A stretch of 64,000 nucleotides of DNA from Streptomyces ambofaciens ATCC 23877 (GCF_001267885.1 NZ_CP012382.1:6001001-6065000), one strand, 5' to 3'. Shown: positions 47,401-57,368, counted from the stretch's first letter. Notes: a model not told the origin generated them from the sequence alone. Program-made: numbers and translations.

Positions 47401-50145
47401 GCCGACGACGCCGGTATCGAACACGAACTGCGCGCGGTCCTGCCGCACCTGGCCGCCTGGCACGACCGCGACCGCGCGACCGCGCGGACCGCGGGCCTGC
47501 ACTACCGCGTCACCTGGCAGGCGATCGAGGCAGACGCTGTCAGGTTCAGCCCCTCGGATCGCTGGCTGATGGTCGAGCATGGGCAGCGCACGGAATGCGC
47601 GGACGCCGCGGAACGGGCGCTGCGCGCGGCCGGCGCGGAGGTCACCCGCCTGGTGTGGCCGCTGGAGCAGCACACCGGATCACCGCGGACGGAGACCCCG
47701 GACCGCGGCACCCTGGCGGCCCGGCTGGCCGAGCTCGCACGGAGCCCGGAGGGCCTGGCCGGCGTGCTGCTGCTCCCCGACTCGGGCGGTGCCGCGGTCG
47801 CCGGGCACCCCGGGCTGGACCAGGGAACGGCGGCGGTGCTGCTGACGATCCAGGCACTGACCGACGCCGCGGTGCGGGCACCGCTGTGGGTGGTGACGCG
47901 GGGTGCGGTGGCGGTGGGGTCGGGTGAGGTGCCGTGTGCGGTGGGTGCGCGGGTGTGGGGTCTGGGGCGGGTGGCTGCGTTGGAGGTGCCGGTGCAGTGG
48001 GGTGGGTTGGTGGATGTGGCGGTGGGGGCGGGTGTGCGTGAGTGGCGTCGTGTGGTGGGTGTGGTTGCGGGGGGTGGTGAGGATCAGGTGGCGGTGCGTG
48101 GTGGGGGTGTGTTCGGTCGTCGTCTGGTGGGTGTGGGGGTGCGGGGTGGTTCGGGGGTGTGGCGTGCGCGGGGGTGTGTGGTGGTGACGGGTGGGTTGGG
48201 TGGTGTGGGGGGTCATGTGGCGCGGTGGTTGGCGCGTTCGGGTGCGGAGCATGTGGTGTTGGCGGGGCGTCGGGGTGGTGGGGTTGTGGGGGCGGTGGAG
48301 TTGGAGCGGGAGTTGGTGGGGTTGGGGGCGAAGGTGACGTTCGTTTCGTGTGATGTGGGGGATCGGGCGTCGGTGGTGGGGTTGTTGGGTGTGGTGGAGG
48401 GGTTGGGGGTGCCGTTGCGTGGTGTGTTTCATGCGGCGGGGGTGGCTCAGGTGTCGGGGTTGGGTGAGGTGTCGTTGGCGGAGGCGGGTGGTGTGTTGGG
48501 GGGTAAGGCGGTGGGGGCTGAGTTGTTGGACGAGTTGACGGCGGGTGTGGAGCTGGATGCGTTCGTGTTGTTCTCGTCGGGTGCTGGGGTGTGGGGGAGT
48601 GGGGGGCAGTCGGTGTATGCGGCGGCCAATGCGCATCTGGATGCGTTGGCGGAGCGTCGTCGTGCGCAGGGGCGTCCCGCGACCTCCGTCGCCTGGGGCC
48701 CGTGGGACGGCGACGGCATGGGCGAGATGGCGCCCGAGGGCTACTTCGCCCGCCACGGCGTGGCCCCGCTCCACCCCGAGACGGCGCTCACCGCCCTGCA
48801 CCAGGCCATCGACGGCGGCGAAGCCACGGTCACCGTGGCGGACATCGACTGGGAACGGTTCGCCCCCGGCTTCACCGCCTTCCGTCCCAGCCCCCTGATC
48901 GCCGGCATCCCCGCGGCCCGTACGGCGCCCGCCGCCGGCCGGCCCGCCGAGGACACCCCCACCGCCCCCGGCCTCCTGCGGGCGCGGCCCGAGGACCGGC
49001 CGCGGCTCGCCCTGGACCTGGTGCTCCGCCACGTCGCGGCGGTCCTCGGCCACTCCGAGGACGCCCGGGTCGACGCCCGGGCCCCCTTCCGGGACCTCGG
49101 CTTCGACTCGCTCGCCGCGGTGCGGCTGCGCCGCCGGCTGGCCGAGGACACCGGGCTCGACCTGCCCGGCACCCTCGTCTTCGACCACGAGGACCCCACC
49201 GCGCTGGCCCACCACCTGGCCGGCCTCGCCGACGCGGGGACCCCCGGCCCCCAGGAGGGCACGGCTCGGGCCGAGAGCGGGCTGTTCGCCTCCTTCCGCG
49301 CCGCCGTCGAACAGCGCAGGTCGAGCGAGGTCGTGGAGCTGATGGCCGACCTGGCGGCGTTCCGGCCCGCCTACTCCCGGCAGCACCCCGGCTCCGGCCG
49401 CCCCGCGCCCGTACCCCTCGCGACCGGACCGGCGACGCGTCCCACGCTGTACTGCTGCGCCGGCACCGCGGTCGGCTCCGGGCCCGCCGAGTACGTCCCG
49501 TTCGCCGAAGGACTGCGCGGCGTCCGGGAGACGGTCGCCCTTCCCCTGTCCGGCTTCGGCGACCCCGCGGAACCGATGCCCGCATCGCTCGACGCGCTGA
49601 TCGAGGTCCAGGCCGACGTCCTCCTGGAGCACACCGCGGGCAAGCCCTTCGCCCTCGCCGGCCACTCCGCCGGCGCGAACATCGCCCACGCCCTGGCCGC
49701 CCGGCTGGAGGAACGCGGCTCGGGCCCCGCAGCCGTCGTACTGATGGACGTCTACCGTCCCGAGGACCCCGGTGCGATGGGCGAGTGGCGCGACGACCTG
49801 CTCAGCTGGGCGCTCGAACGCAGCACGGTGCCCCTGGAGGACCACCGGCTCACCGCCATGGCCGGCTATCAGCGGCTGGTGCTCGGAACCCGGCTCACCG
49901 CCCTCGAAGCCCCCGTCCTGCTGGCCCGGGCGTCCGAACCCCTGTGCGCGTGGCCGCCCGCGGGCGGGGCGCGGGGCGACTGGCGGTCCCAGGTCCCGTT
50001 CGCACGGACCGTCGCCGACGTGCCCGGCAACCACTTCACCATGCTCACCGAACACGCCCGGCACACCGCGTCCCTGGTGCACGAATGGCTGGACAGCCTC
50101 CCGCACCAGCCCGGTCCCGCCCCGCTCACCGGAGGGAAACACTGA
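44470..50145 (+). CDS. Type I modular PKS, module 7 with chain-releasing thioesterase (KS-AT-KR-ACP-TE)
   Basis: Last extension and macrolactonisation. Approximate residues: docking helix 1-30, KS7 33-457, AT7 577-880 (GHSIGGL, HAFH: malonyl type), KR7 1233-1410 (TGGLGGVG, no LDD, A-type Trp), ACP7 1510-1582 (GFDSL), TE 1657-1877. The TE has GHSAG, MDVY and GNHFTM for the Ser/Asp/His set. KS7 reads IGTACSSS where VDTACSSS is usual, so the Asp two residues before the active Cys triplet is Gly. AT7 does not belong to the near-identical AT family, but the second half of KS7 (about 45100-45870) resembles KS2/KS3 DNA closely. ATG at 44470; an upstream open frame exists but lacks the docking helix. 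1891 aa; corresponds to TylGV. The stop overlaps the next gene's ATG by one base. Confidence 0.95.
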   Translation: MSPSMDEVLGALRTSVKETERLRRHNRELLAGAHEPVAIVGMACRYPGGVSTPDDLWELAADGVDAITPFPADRGWDEDAVYSPDPDTPGTTYCREGGFLTGAGDFDAAFFGISPNEALVMDPQQRLLLETSWETLERAGIVPASLRGSRTGVFVGAAHTGYVTDTARAPEGTEGYLLTGNADAVMSGRIAYSLGLEGPALTIGTACSSSLVALHLAVQSLRRGECDLALAGGVAVMPDPTVFVEFSRQRGLAVDGRCKAFAEGADGTAWAEGVGVLLVERLSDARRNGHRVLAVVRGSAVNQDGASNGLTAPSGPAQQRVIREALADAGLTPADVDVVEAHGTGTALGDPIEAGALLATYGRERVGDPLWLGSLKSNIGHAQAAAGVGGVIKVVQAMRHGSLPRTLHVDAPSSKVEWASGAVELLTEGRSWPRRVERVRRAAVSAFGVSGTNAHVVLEEAPVEAGSEHGDGPGPDRPDAVTGPLPWVLSARSREALRGQAGRLAALARQGRTEGTGGGSGLVVPAADIGYSLATTRETLEHRAVALVQENRTAGEDLAALAAGRTPESVVTGVARRGRGIAFLCSGQGAQRLGAGRELRGRFPVFADALDEIAAEFDAHLERPLLSVMFAEPATPDAALLDRTDYTQPALFAVETALFRLLESWGLVPDVLVGHSIGGLVAAHVAGVFSAADAARLVSARGRLMRALPEGGAMAAVQATEREAAALEPVAAGGAVVAAVNGPQALVLSGDEAAVLAAAGELAARGRRTKRLRVSHAFHSPRMDAMLADFRAVADTVDYHAPRLPVVSEVTGDLADAAQLTDPGYWTRQVRQPVRFADAVRTASARDAATFIELGPDAVLCGMAEESLAAEADVVFAPALRRGRPEGDTVLRAAASAYVRGAGLDWAALYGGTGARRTDLPTYAFQHSRYWLAPASAAVAPATAAPSVRSVPEAEQDGALWAAVHAGDVASAAARLGADDAGIEHELRAVLPHLAAWHDRDRATARTAGLHYRVTWQAIEADAVRFSPSDRWLMVEHGQRTECADAAERALRAAGAEVTRLVWPLEQHTGSPRTETPDRGTLAARLAELARSPEGLAGVLLLPDSGGAAVAGHPGLDQGTAAVLLTIQALTDAAVRAPLWVVTRGAVAVGSGEVPCAVGARVWGLGRVAALEVPVQWGGLVDVAVGAGVREWRRVVGVVAGGGEDQVAVRGGGVFGRRLVGVGVRGGSGVWRARGCVVVTGGLGGVGGHVARWLARSGAEHVVLAGRRGGGVVGAVELERELVGLGAKVTFVSCDVGDRASVVGLLGVVEGLGVPLRGVFHAAGVAQVSGLGEVSLAEAGGVLGGKAVGAELLDELTAGVELDAFVLFSSGAGVWGSGGQSVYAAANAHLDALAERRRAQGRPATSVAWGPWDGDGMGEMAPEGYFARHGVAPLHPETALTALHQAIDGGEATVTVADIDWERFAPGFTAFRPSPLIAGIPAARTAPAAGRPAEDTPTAPGLLRARPEDRPRLALDLVLRHVAAVLGHSEDARVDARAPFRDLGFDSLAAVRLRRRLAEDTGLDLPGTLVFDHEDPTALAHHLAGLADAGTPGPQEGTARAESGLFASFRAAVEQRRSSEVVELMADLAAFRPAYSRQHPGSGRPAPVPLATGPATRPTLYCCAGTAVGSGPAEYVPFAEGLRGVRETVALPLSGFGDPAEPMPASLDALIEVQADVLLEHTAGKPFALAGHSAGANIAHALAARLEERGSGPAAVVLMDVYRPEDPGAMGEWRDDLLSWALERSTVPLEDHRLTAMAGYQRLVLGTRLTALEAPVLLARASEPLCAWPPAGGARGDWRSQVPFARTVADVPGNHFTMLTEHARHTASLVHEWLDSLPHQPGPAPLTGGKH
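47887..48700 (+). repeat. KR7 cassette, near-identical to KR6
   Basis: Partner of 42806-43619 (814 bp, one visible base difference). The flanking AT and ACP sequences of modules 6 and 7 diverge normally. Confidence 0.9.
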
Positions 50146-50855
50146 TGTACGCCGACGACATCGCGGCCGTCTACGACCTGGTCCACGAGGGGAAGGGGAA
50201 GGACTACCGGCAGGAGGCCGAGGAGATCGCCGCACTCGTGCGCGTCCACCGGCCGGGCGCCCGGACCCTGCTCGACGTGGCCTGCGGCACCGGCCAGCAC
50301 CTGCACCACCTGGACGGCCTCTTCGACCACGTCGAGGGCCTGGAACTCTCCGCCGACATGCTGGCCCTCGCGACCGGCCGGAACCCCGGTGTCACCTTCC
50401 ACCAAGGGGACATGCGCTCGTTCTCCCTGGGACGCCGGTTCGACGCGGTGACCTGCATGTTCAGCTCCATAGGCCACCTGCGGACCACCGACGAACTCGA
50501 CAGCACGCTGCGGGCCTTCACCGACCACCTCGAACCGTCCGGCGTCATCGTCGTCGAACCCTGGTGGTTCCCCGAGTCCTTCACCCCCGGTTACGTCGGC
50601 GCCAGCATCACGGAGGCGGGCGAGCGCACCGTCTGCCGGGTCTCGCACTCCGTACGGGAGGGGAACGCCACCCGCATCGAGGTGCACTACCTCCTCGCCG
50701 GACCCGGCGGCGTCCGTCACCTGACCGAGGACCACACCATCACCCTGTTCCCGCGCGCCGACTACGAGGCGGCCTTCGAGCGCGCCGGCTGCGACGTGGT
50801 CTACCAGGAAGGCGGCCCGTCCGGTCGCGGGCTGTTCATCGGCACCCGCCGCTGA
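50145..50855 (+). CDS. NDP-aminosugar N,N-dimethyltransferase (TylM1/DesVI-like)
   Basis: SAM-dependent methyltransferase that would add both N-methyl groups to the 3-amino sugar, completing dTDP-D-mycaminose. The protein has 236 aa, opening [21 protein letters not shown]. The SAM loop LLDVACGTGQHL lies near residue 42, HQGDMRSFSLGR near 86, the EPWWFPESF block near 142, VSHSVREGNATR near 165 and EGGPSGRGLF at the end. From memory these blocks align almost continuously with DesVI and TylM1. ATG at 50145 overlaps the PKS stop (TGATG), implying translational coupling. An ORF reaching back into the PKS in this frame is a shadow. It is the only N-methyltransferase in the window; a second would be needed for forosamine. 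Confidence 0.93.
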   Translation: MYADDIAAVYDLVHEGKGKDYRQEAEEIAALVRVHRPGARTLLDVACGTGQHLHHLDGLFDHVEGLELSADMLALATGRNPGVTFHQGDMRSFSLGRRFDAVTCMFSSIGHLRTTDELDSTLRAFTDHLEPSGVIVVEPWWFPESFTPGYVGASITEAGERTVCRVSHSVREGNATRIEVHYLLAGPGGVRHLTEDHTITLFPRADYEAAFERAGCDVVYQEGGPSGRGLFIGTRR

Positions 50856-50974
50856 CCCGGTGCCGACGCGGACCGCCGCGGCCCGGAGGCGGGTTGCCCC
50901 GACCCACCCGGCACACCCGGGTCCCCCGATCGTGCGAGCGCCCCCATCGACCCGAGAAGAAAGGCAGGGCAGCC

Positions 50975-52246
50975 ATGCCCACCCTTGCCACGGAAACGGC
51001 CCCCGCGAGCACGAGCACGAGCGCGGGCACGAGCACGGGCGTCCGTGCGCTCGGCCGTCGGCTCCAGCTGACCCGGGCCGCACACTGGTGCGCCGGCAAC
51101 CAGGGCGACCCGTACGCGCTGATCCTGCGCGCCGTCGCCGACCCCGAGCCGTTCGAACGGGAGATCCGGGCCCGCGGACCGTGGTTCCGCAGCGAACAGC
51201 TGGACGCCTGGGTGACCGCGGACCCCGAGGTGGCGGCGGCCGTCCTGGCCGACCCGCGCTTCGGCACGCTGGACCGGGCCGGACGCCGCCCGGACGAGGA
51301 ACTGCTGCCCCTCGCCGAGGCGTTCCCCCACCACGAACGCGCGGAGCTCGTACGCCTGCGGGCGCTGGCCGCCCCGGTGCTCAGCCGGTACGCCCCGGCC
51401 CAGGCGCCCTGCGCGGCGCGCACCACCGCCCGCAGAGTGCTCGGCCGCCTGCTGCCCACCGGTGACGCCGGGTTCGACCTTGTCGGCGAGGTCGCCCGGC
51501 CCTACGCCGTCGAGCTGATGCTCAGGCTCCTCGGAGTGCCGGGCCGCGACCGCGCCACCGCCGCGCGGGCACTCGCCGCCTGCGGCCCCCAGCTCGACGC
51601 CCGGATGGCCCCGCAACTGCTGACCGTGGCCCGGGAGTCCGCCGACGCCGTCCGCACACTGGCCGACCTGGTCCCCGAGCTCGTCGCGGAGAAGTCCCGG
51701 GGCCTCGGGAACGCCGAGCCCCGGCCCGACGACGTGCTCGCCCTCCTCCTGCACGACGGCGTCGCCCCCGGCGACGTCGAGCGCATCGCGCTGCTCCTCG
51801 CGGTCGGCGCACCCGAACCCGTCGTCACCGCCGTCGCGCACACGGTCCACCGGCTGCTCGGCCGGCCGGGGGAGTGGGAGAGGGCCCGCCGGACGCCGGC
51901 CGCGGCGAACGCCGTCGACCAGGTGCTGCGCGAGCGCCCCCCGGCCCGGCTGGAGAACCGGGTCGCGCACACCGGCCTCGAACTCGGCGGCCGCCGGATC
52001 ACCGCCGACGAGCACGTCGTGGTGCTGGCCGCCGCCGGACGGGAGATCCCCGGGCCGGAGCCGCTCGGGGGCGCCGACGGACCGCACCTGGCGCTCGCCC
52101 TCCCGCTGATCCGCCTGGCCGCCACCACCGCGGTCCAGGTCACGGCCGGCCGCCTGCCCGGCCTGCGGGCCGAGGGACCGCCCCTGACCCGGCCGCGGTC
52201 ACCGGTCCTGGGCGCCTGCGCCCGCCTCCGGGTCCACCCGGGATGA
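50975..52246 (+). CDS. P450-like glycosyltransferase activator lacking heme ligand (TylM3/DesVIII-like)
   Basis: Auxiliary protein expected to bind and activate the adjacent glycosyltransferase. It has 423 aa and follows the P450 fold, with ERAELVRLRALAAPVLSRYAP matching the C-helix region near residue 125. The heme-binding loop is gone: where FGxGxHxCxG should be, near residue 375, it reads GGADGPHLALAL with no cysteine. Such heme-less P450 homologues are always paired with DesVII/TylM2-type transferases. ATG at 50975 has AGGCAGGG upstream. The N-terminal 20 residues are Thr/Ser/Ala-rich. It sits directly before its presumed partner, 39 bp away. Confidence 0.88.
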   Translation: MPTLATETAPASTSTSAGTSTGVRALGRRLQLTRAAHWCAGNQGDPYALILRAVADPEPFEREIRARGPWFRSEQLDAWVTADPEVAAAVLADPRFGTLDRAGRRPDEELLPLAEAFPHHERAELVRLRALAAPVLSRYAPAQAPCAARTTARRVLGRLLPTGDAGFDLVGEVARPYAVELMLRLLGVPGRDRATAARALAACGPQLDARMAPQLLTVARESADAVRTLADLVPELVAEKSRGLGNAEPRPDDVLALLLHDGVAPGDVERIALLLAVGAPEPVVTAVAHTVHRLLGRPGEWERARRTPAAANAVDQVLRERPPARLENRVAHTGLELGGRRITADEHVVVLAAAGREIPGPEPLGGADGPHLALALPLIRLAATTAVQVTAGRLPGLRAEGPPLTRPRSPVLGACARLRVHPG

Positions 52247-52285
52247 CCCCGCCGTCCGTACGCCCCCTCCCAGACCGGAGCCGCT

Positions 52286-53551
52286 GTGCGCGTCCTGCTG
52301 ACATCCCTCGCCCACAACACCCACTACTACAGTCTGGTGCCCCTCGCCTGGGCGCTGCGCGCCGCCGGGCACGAGGTACGGGTGGCGAGCCCGCCCTCCC
52401 TCACCGACGTCATCACCTCCACCGGCCTGACCGCCGTACCGGTGGGCGACGACCGACCGGCCGCGGAGCTGCTCGCCGAGATGGGCAGCGACCTCGTCCC
52501 CTACCAGCGGGGCTTCGAGTTCGGTGAGGTGGAGAGCGAGGAGGAGACCACCTGGGAGTACCTGCTCGGCCAGCAGAGCATGATGGCCGCCCTGTGCTTC
52601 GCCCCGTTCAACGGCGCCGCCACGATGGACGAGATCGTCGACTTCGCCCGTGGCTGGCGGCCCGACCTGGTCGTGTGGGAACCCTGGACCTACGCGGGGC
52701 CGGTCGCGGCCCGCGCCTGCGGTGCCGCCCACGCGCGCATCCTGTGGGGCCCCGACGCCATCGGACGCTCCCGCCTGCGCTTCCTCGCCGCCCTCGACGG
52801 GATGCCGGAGGAACTGCGCGAGGACCCCATCGCCGAATGGCTCGGCTGGACGCTGGACCGGTACGGGCTCGCCTTCGACGAACGCGACGTGCTCGGCCAC
52901 TGGGTGATCGACCCGGGCCCGCGCAGCACCCGCCTCGACCTGGGCCAGACCACGGTGCCCATGTGCTACGTGCCCTACAACGGGCGCTCCGTGATCGAAC
53001 CCTGGCTCGGCAAGAAGCCCGACCGCCCCCGCGTCTGCCTCACCCTCGGCGTGTCCGCCCGCGAGACCTACGGCCGCGACGCGGTCTCCTACTCCGAACT
53101 GCTGGAGGCGCTCGGCCGGCTGGACATCGAGGTGGTGGCCACCCTGGACACCTCCCAGCTCGACCGCCTGGGCACCCTCCCCGACAACGTCGTGCCCGTG
53201 GACTTCGTACCGCTCGACGCGCTGCTGCCGAGCTGCGCCGCGATCATCCACCACGGCGGAGCGGGCACCTGGTCCACCGCCCTGCGCCACGGAGTGCCGC
53301 AGATCCTGCTGCCCTCCCTGTGGGACGCGCCGCTCAAGGCGCAGCAACTCCAGCGCCTGTCCGCCGGGTTCGACCTGCCCGCGGCGACGCTCACGGCGCG
53401 CGGTCTGGCCGACGCGGTGCACACGGCCGTGCACGACCCCGCGATCAGGGCGGGCGCGCGGCGGCTGAGCGAGGAGATGCTCGCCGACCCCACGCCCGCC
53501 GGGATCATCCCCACCCTGGAGCGCCTCACCGCCCTGCACCGGGCCACCTGA
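52286..53551 (+). CDS. Macrolide aminosugar glycosyltransferase (TylM2/DesVII-like)
   Basis: GT-B fold, GT1-family transferase of 421 aa that should attach D-mycaminose to the C-5 hydroxyl of the macrolactone. It begins MRVLLTSLAHNTHYYSLVPLAW and has the EryCIII/DesVII-type acceptor domain (WVIDPGPRSTRLDLG near residue 208). The nucleotide-sugar site HHGGAGTWSTALRHGVPQ lies near 320, and the D/Q end motif is DAPLKAQQLQ. GTG at 52286 follows CGGAG. It needs the DesVIII-type helper encoded just upstream. Only one glycosyltransferase is present, so enzymes for further sugars must lie to the left of the window or elsewhere. Confidence 0.92.
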   Translation: MRVLLTSLAHNTHYYSLVPLAWALRAAGHEVRVASPPSLTDVITSTGLTAVPVGDDRPAAELLAEMGSDLVPYQRGFEFGEVESEEETTWEYLLGQQSMMAALCFAPFNGAATMDEIVDFARGWRPDLVVWEPWTYAGPVAARACGAAHARILWGPDAIGRSRLRFLAALDGMPEELREDPIAEWLGWTLDRYGLAFDERDVLGHWVIDPGPRSTRLDLGQTTVPMCYVPYNGRSVIEPWLGKKPDRPRVCLTLGVSARETYGRDAVSYSELLEALGRLDIEVVATLDTSQLDRLGTLPDNVVPVDFVPLDALLPSCAAIIHHGGAGTWSTALRHGVPQILLPSLWDAPLKAQQLQRLSAGFDLPAATLTARGLADAVHTAVHDPAIRAGARRLSEEMLADPTPAGIIPTLERLTALHRAT

Positions 53552-53577
53552 CGACACGAGCGATCGGAGACCGTTCC

Positions 53578-54927
53578 ATGCCCGAAAGCCATGCGCAGAG
53601 CGCGCTGCTCGCCGCGATCACCGCCGCGGACCGCACCCCCGAGGACATCGCGGCGCTGCCCCTGCCCGAGTCCTTCCGCGCCGTGACCGTCCGCAAAGAG
53701 GACACCGACATGTTCCGCGGGATGCCGAGCGCGGACAAGGACCCGCGCAAGTCCCTGCACGTCGACGAGGTGCCGCTGCCCGAAGTGGGGCCCGGGGAGG
53801 CGCTGGTCGCGGTGATGGCCAGCTCCGTCAACTACAACACGGTCTGGTCCTCCATCTTCGAGCCCCTCCCGACGTTCGGCTTCCTGGAGCGCTACGGGCG
53901 CACCTCGCCGCTGGCCGCGCGCCACGACCTGCCGTACCACATCCTCGGTTCCGACCTGTCCGGCGTGGTGCTGCGCACGGGACCCGGCGTGAACGTCTGG
54001 AAACCCGGTGACGAGGTCGTCGCGCACTGTCTGTCGGTGGAGCTGGAGAGCCCCGACGGGCACGACGACACCATGCTCGACCCGGCCCAGCGCATCTGGG
54101 GCTTCGAGACCAACTTCGGGGGCCTGGCCGAGGTGGCCCTCGTCAAGTCCAACCAGCTGATGCCCAAGGCGGCCCATCTGACCTGGGAGGAGGCCGCCGC
54201 GCCCGGTCTGGTCAACTCCACCGCCTACCGCCAGCTGGTCTCCCGCAACGGCGCCGGCATGAAGCAGGGCGACAACGTGCTGATCTGGGGCGCCAGCGGC
54301 GGCCTGGGCTCGTACGCCACCCAGCTGGCCCTCGCCGGCGGGGCCCACCCCGTCTGCGTGGTCTCCAGCGCGCGCAAGGCCGAGGTGTGCCGGGCCATGG
54401 GCGCGGAGGCCATCATCGACCGCTCCGCCGAGGACTACCGCTTCTGGAGCGACGAGGACACCCAGGACCCGCGGGAGTGGAAGCGCTTCGGCAAGCGCAT
54501 CCGCGAGGTCACCGGGGGCGAGGACGTCGACATCGTCTTCGAGCACCCCGGCCGGGAGACCTTCGGGGCGTCCGTCTACGTCACCCGCAGGGGCGGCACG
54601 ATCGTCACCTGCGCCTCCACCTCGGGCTTCCGCCACGAGTTCGACAACCGCTACCTCTGGATGCACCTCAAGCGTATCGTCGGCACCCACTTCGCCAACT
54701 ACCGCGAGGCGTGGGAGGCGAACCGGCTCGTCGCCAAGGGGAGGATCCACCCCACCCTCTCGCGCACCTACCCGCTGGCCGACACGGCGGTTGCCGTGCA
54801 CGACGTGCACGGCAACCAGCACCAGGGCAAGGTCGGCGTGCTCTGCCTGGCGCCCACGGAGGGGCTGGGCGTGCGCGACGAGGAGAAGCGGGCGCGGCAC
54901 ATCGACGCGATCAACCGGTTCCGCTGA
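53578..54927 (+). CDS. ccr: Crotonyl-CoA carboxylase/reductase
   Basis: NADPH-dependent medium-chain dehydrogenase-like enzyme that reductively carboxylates crotonyl-CoA to ethylmalonyl-CoA, the extender expected for module 5. It has 449 aa, the normal length. Visible blocks: YHILGSDLSGVVLRTGPGV near 120, EEAAAPGLVNSTAYRQL near 202, the cofactor loop IWGASGGLGSYA near 238, VFEHPGRETFG near 320 and CASTSGFRHEFDNRYLWM near 343. ATG at 53578 has CGGAGA upstream; an open frame running back into the glycosyltransferase is spurious. Last gene of the plus-strand operon. tylosin has its ccr (orf4*) at the same relative place. Confidence 0.95.
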   Translation: MPESHAQSALLAAITAADRTPEDIAALPLPESFRAVTVRKEDTDMFRGMPSADKDPRKSLHVDEVPLPEVGPGEALVAVMASSVNYNTVWSSIFEPLPTFGFLERYGRTSPLAARHDLPYHILGSDLSGVVLRTGPGVNVWKPGDEVVAHCLSVELESPDGHDDTMLDPAQRIWGFETNFGGLAEVALVKSNQLMPKAAHLTWEEAAAPGLVNSTAYRQLVSRNGAGMKQGDNVLIWGASGGLGSYATQLALAGGAHPVCVVSSARKAEVCRAMGAEAIIDRSAEDYRFWSDEDTQDPREWKRFGKRIREVTGGEDVDIVFEHPGRETFGASVYVTRRGGTIVTCASTSGFRHEFDNRYLWMHLKRIVGTHFANYREAWEANRLVAKGRIHPTLSRTYPLADTAVAVHDVHGNQHQGKVGVLCLAPTEGLGVRDEEKRARHIDAINRFR

Positions 54928-54932
54928 CCGCC

Positions 54933-54961
54933 GTGGCCGGCCCTCGACGAGGGCCGGCCAC
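54933..54961 (+). terminator. Strong hairpin after ccr
   Basis: A perfect 13-bp stem with a GAC loop starts six bases after the ccr stop. No U-tract follows, as is usual in Streptomyces. With the palindrome just beyond, it probably ends the long PKS-ccr transcript. Confidence 0.75.
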
Positions 54962-54968
54962 GCCAGGG

Positions 54969-55028
54969 GGCCCGCACACGTCCGCCGCCGACCTGCCCGG
55001 GCAGGTCGGCGGCGGACGTGTGCGGGCC
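54969..55028. terminator. Perfect 60-bp palindrome between convergent genes
   Basis: Arms 54969-54998 and 54999-55028 are exact reverse complements (30 bp each, no spacer). It lies between ccr (plus) and the O-methyltransferase (minus) and looks the same from both sides, so it can act as a bidirectional terminator. Perfect palindromes this long are unusual in bacterial DNA. Confidence 0.75.
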
Positions 55029-55064
55029 GGTGACGGCACCAGGTGCTCCGCACCCCGTGCGGAC

Positions 55065-55736
55065 TCACTCCCGCCGGCGGGCCAGAGTGATCCCGTCGGC
55101 GACCGTCAGCAGGGCGATGTCCACGCGTTCGTCGTCGCGCAGCAGCTCGTTGAGCGCGCGCACGGCGACGGTGTCGGCGTCCTCGACGGCCGGGTCGGCC
55201 ACCCGGCCGAAGAACAGGGTGTTGTCGACCGCCACCAGTCCGCCGGGGCGTACCAGGGCCAGCGCCTGCTCGTAGTAGTGCGGGTACCCGGTCTTGTCGG
55301 CGTCGACGAAGACCAGGTCGAACGAGCCGTCCCCCTCGTGCTCGCGGAGCTCGGCGAGGGTCCGGACGGCGTCGCCGACGCGCAGGTCGATCCGGGACTC
55401 CACCCCGGCCCGGCGCCAGTACGGTGCGCCGACGCCGGGCCACCTGTCGCTGATGTCGCAGGTGACGACGGTGCCGTCGGCGGGCAGTGCCCGCGCCATG
55501 CACAGCGTGCTGTACCCCGTGAAGGTGCCGATCTCCAGCACCCGCCGGGCACCGACGAGCCGGATCAGCAGGGCGAGGAACTGCGCCTCCTCGGGCATGA
55601 TCTGCATGGCCCGGCCGCCGGGGAGCCCGGCGGTCACCTCGTGCAGTTCGCGCAGCAGGCCGTCGTCCCGCAGCGCGACGCTCCGGGCGTACTCCAGCAG
55701 CGCGGGGCTGAGAGCCGTCTGGTCTGCCACGCTCAT
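55065..55736 (-). CDS. MdmC/FkbG-like SAM-dependent O-methyltransferase
   Basis: Class I catechol/caffeoyl-CoA-type O-methyltransferase of 223 aa, with [16 protein letters not shown] near residue 65, VTCDIS near 90, [17 protein letters not shown] near 138 and [12 protein letters not shown] near 165. The family includes MdmC from the midecamycin producer and FkbG of FK520, proposed to methylate hydroxymalonyl-ACP to methoxymalonyl-ACP. That would fit module 6 of this PKS, but the companion ACP, FkbH-like and dehydrogenase genes are not in the window. Two ATGs lie in tandem (55739 and 55736). I take the second because AGAGG is too close to the first, which overlaps the acyltransferase stop. Co-transcribed with the acyltransferase. 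Confidence 0.85.
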   Translation of the reverse strand: MSVADQTALSPALLEYARSVALRDDGLLRELHEVTAGLPGGRAMQIMPEEAQFLALLIRLVGARRVLEIGTFTGYSTLCMARALPADGTVVTCDISDRWPGVGAPYWRRAGVESRIDLRVGDAVRTLAELREHEGDGSFDLVFVDADKTGYPHYYEQALALVRPGGLVAVDNTLFFGRVADPAVEDADTVAVRALNELLRDDERVDIALLTVADGITLARRRE

Positions 55737-56980
55737 CATCCTCTCGGGGTGGGTTCGTTCGTCGCTGCGGGGGTGTGCGCGGGCCCGGGTACGCCCGGGA
55801 GCAGGGGCACGCCGGCCGCGTCGGCCGCGGGTGAGTTCCGGGGAGCCGCGGTGGCGCCGGGCTTCGGACGGGAGGCGGACCTGCGGCTGCCGAACAGGCG
55901 CATGCAGGGCTGTTCGACGACGGTGTGCAGCAGACCGCCGGCCAGGACCGCCACCCCCAGCATCCCCAGGGACAGCGCGATCGCGGCCGGGGTGCTCCAC
56001 TGCCGCTCGTAGCCCAGATCGCCGCCCATCAGCCGGTGTCCGTAGCGGATGATCAGGAAGTGGACCAGGTAGAAGGCGAAGGACCACTGGCCCAGCCGCA
56101 CCAGCGTCGCCGAACGCAGCCCCGTGCGCCGGCCGTGCACGTCGGCGTCGGCCAGCGCCGTGATCAGCAGCGCGGCCGGTACGACGGAGCAGGCGACGAG
56201 GGTGAAGATCGGGGGCACCATCTGGGTGAGGCCGTAACTCGCGGCGAGGAGCGCCGTGCAGACCGCCGGACCGGGGCCCTTCCAGATCCCCGCGCGCAGG
56301 ATCAGCGCCATCACGATGCCGAGGACGAACTCCAGCATGCGCACCGGCGGAAGCCAGTACGCGAACCAGACCTCGTTGAGCGACATCCCGGGGGCCACCT
56401 CCTCGCTCGCCGGGAGCAGGCCCGCCAGCAGGGGCACACACGTCACGGCCACGGCGATCCCCGCGGCGCACCACCACAGCCGCCGTGCGGGAATCCTGCG
56501 CACCAGCCGGTACCACAGCGGGAACGACAGATAGAAGGCGATCTCACAGGAGAGCGACCAGCTGGGCGTGTTGAAACTGGCCGTGAGGGTCGCGTCGGGA
56601 AGCCAGGACTGCACGAGCAGAACATTGGGCACCAGCCCGTCCCATACGGAACCGCCGGGAAGTACCGGCTCCGACAGGGAGAAAATGATGAGAGCCGCGA
56701 TGCCGAACGTCGCGAGATGCAGCGGATAGATCTTCGCGATGCGGCGCCGCCAGAAAGTCGGCACGGAGTCCTCGTCGCGGGCCGACCAGGCGAGGACGAA
56801 TCCACTCAGTATGAAGAAGATCGAGACCGCCATGGAACCGAGCGGGGTGATGTGCAGCAGTGCGCTGCCCACCTGCTGGTCGGCGAAGAAGCCCTGCTGG
56901 GCGATGTGACAGGCGAATACCGTCAGCGCCGCATACCAGCGGAGGCCGGTGAGTGACGACAGATCGACGCGCTGGAGCAC
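55736..56980 (-). CDS. MdmB-like macrolide 3-O-acyltransferase (membrane acyltransferase family 3)
   Basis: Integral membrane acyltransferase of 414 aa with about ten hydrophobic segments. The N-terminal [17 protein letters not shown] carries the conserved histidine, and [23 protein letters not shown] and [14 protein letters not shown] are diagnostic of family 3. It resembles MdmB/AcyA-type enzymes, which acetylate or propionylate the C-3 hydroxyl of 16-membered macrolides, so 3-O-acylation is the inferred job. GTG at 56980 is preceded by GAGGAG at suitable distance. The last 50 residues form a Pro/Ala-rich cytoplasmic-looking tail. Gene order rRNA methylase - acyltransferase - O-methyltransferase equals mdmA-mdmB-mdmC of Streptomyces mycarofaciens. 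Confidence 0.88.
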   Translation of the reverse strand: MLQRVDLSSLTGLRWYAALTVFACHIAQQGFFADQQVGSALLHITPLGSMAVSIFFILSGFVLAWSARDEDSVPTFWRRRIAKIYPLHLATFGIAALIIFSLSEPVLPGGSVWDGLVPNVLLVQSWLPDATLTASFNTPSWSLSCEIAFYLSFPLWYRLVRRIPARRLWWCAAGIAVAVTCVPLLAGLLPASEEVAPGMSLNEVWFAYWLPPVRMLEFVLGIVMALILRAGIWKGPGPAVCTALLAASYGLTQMVPPIFTLVACSVVPAALLITALADADVHGRRTGLRSATLVRLGQWSFAFYLVHFLIIRYGHRLMGGDLGYERQWSTPAAIALSLGMLGVAVLAGGLLHTVVEQPCMRLFGSRRSASRPKPGATAAPRNSPAADAAGVPLLPGVPGPAHTPAATNEPTPRG

Positions 56981-57338
56981 TGGATTCTCGCTCCTCTTTT
57001 CGGGGGTGGGACCGGGGTCGGGACGACCGCAGGAACGGCTGAGTCATCCTGGGGCGCGGTGTGTTCGGCCGACAACCCGCAGATGACACAGTCAGCGGCC
57101 ATCGGCCCGCGCCGCCCGGGGGACCCTCCGGACCTGACGAAGTCGGCCGGGAATCGCCCCCGTCGGAGTCATGGCGCCGGCCGCCCCCGACGAGACTGTG
57201 GCGAGTCGCCAGGAGCCGGAAATATCGCCGGGAACTCCGGTTCGCGCGCTGGTCACCGGTCGGGCCCGAAAGGCCCGCGGCCGAACGTCGGGATCGGGCC
57301 GGACGGTGGCTGAATTGCATGGGGTATACCGGTGGTTG

Positions 57339-57365
57339 ATGGACCGTTGGGTCAAGACTTGGTAA
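57339..57365 (+). CDS. Possible 8-residue leader peptide upstream of erm
   Basis: ATG at 57339 encodes MDRWVKTW and stops at TAA (57363-57365), 10 bases before the Erm GTG. Its ATG overlaps the stop of another tiny ORF (MGYTGG, 57319-57339). Position suits a macrolide attenuation leader, but the ribosome-binding site is weak and the peptide lacks a familiar stalling motif. The leaderless promoter model below would exclude it. Confidence 0.25.
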   Translation: MDRWVKTW

Positions 57366-57368
57366 TGT
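57340..57368 (+). promoter_or_regulatory. Candidate promoter giving a leaderless erm mRNA
   Basis: TGGACC (57340-57345), a 17-bp spacer and TAATGT (57363-57368) resemble a vegetative promoter. Transcription would begin near 57375/57376, at the GTG itself. The gene lacks a good Shine-Dalgarno sequence, and leaderless transcription is known for ermE. Confidence 0.45.

Noticed and set aside
54969..55028. Attachment site or transposon end
   Set aside because: No integrase, transposase or target duplication nearby; a terminator explains its place between convergent genes better.
57171..57365. A 64-codon ORF before erm as a leader gene
   Set aside because: No recognisable domain, GGAG too close to its ATG, and only the last 8 codons coincide with a plausible leader; kept only as the short alternative.
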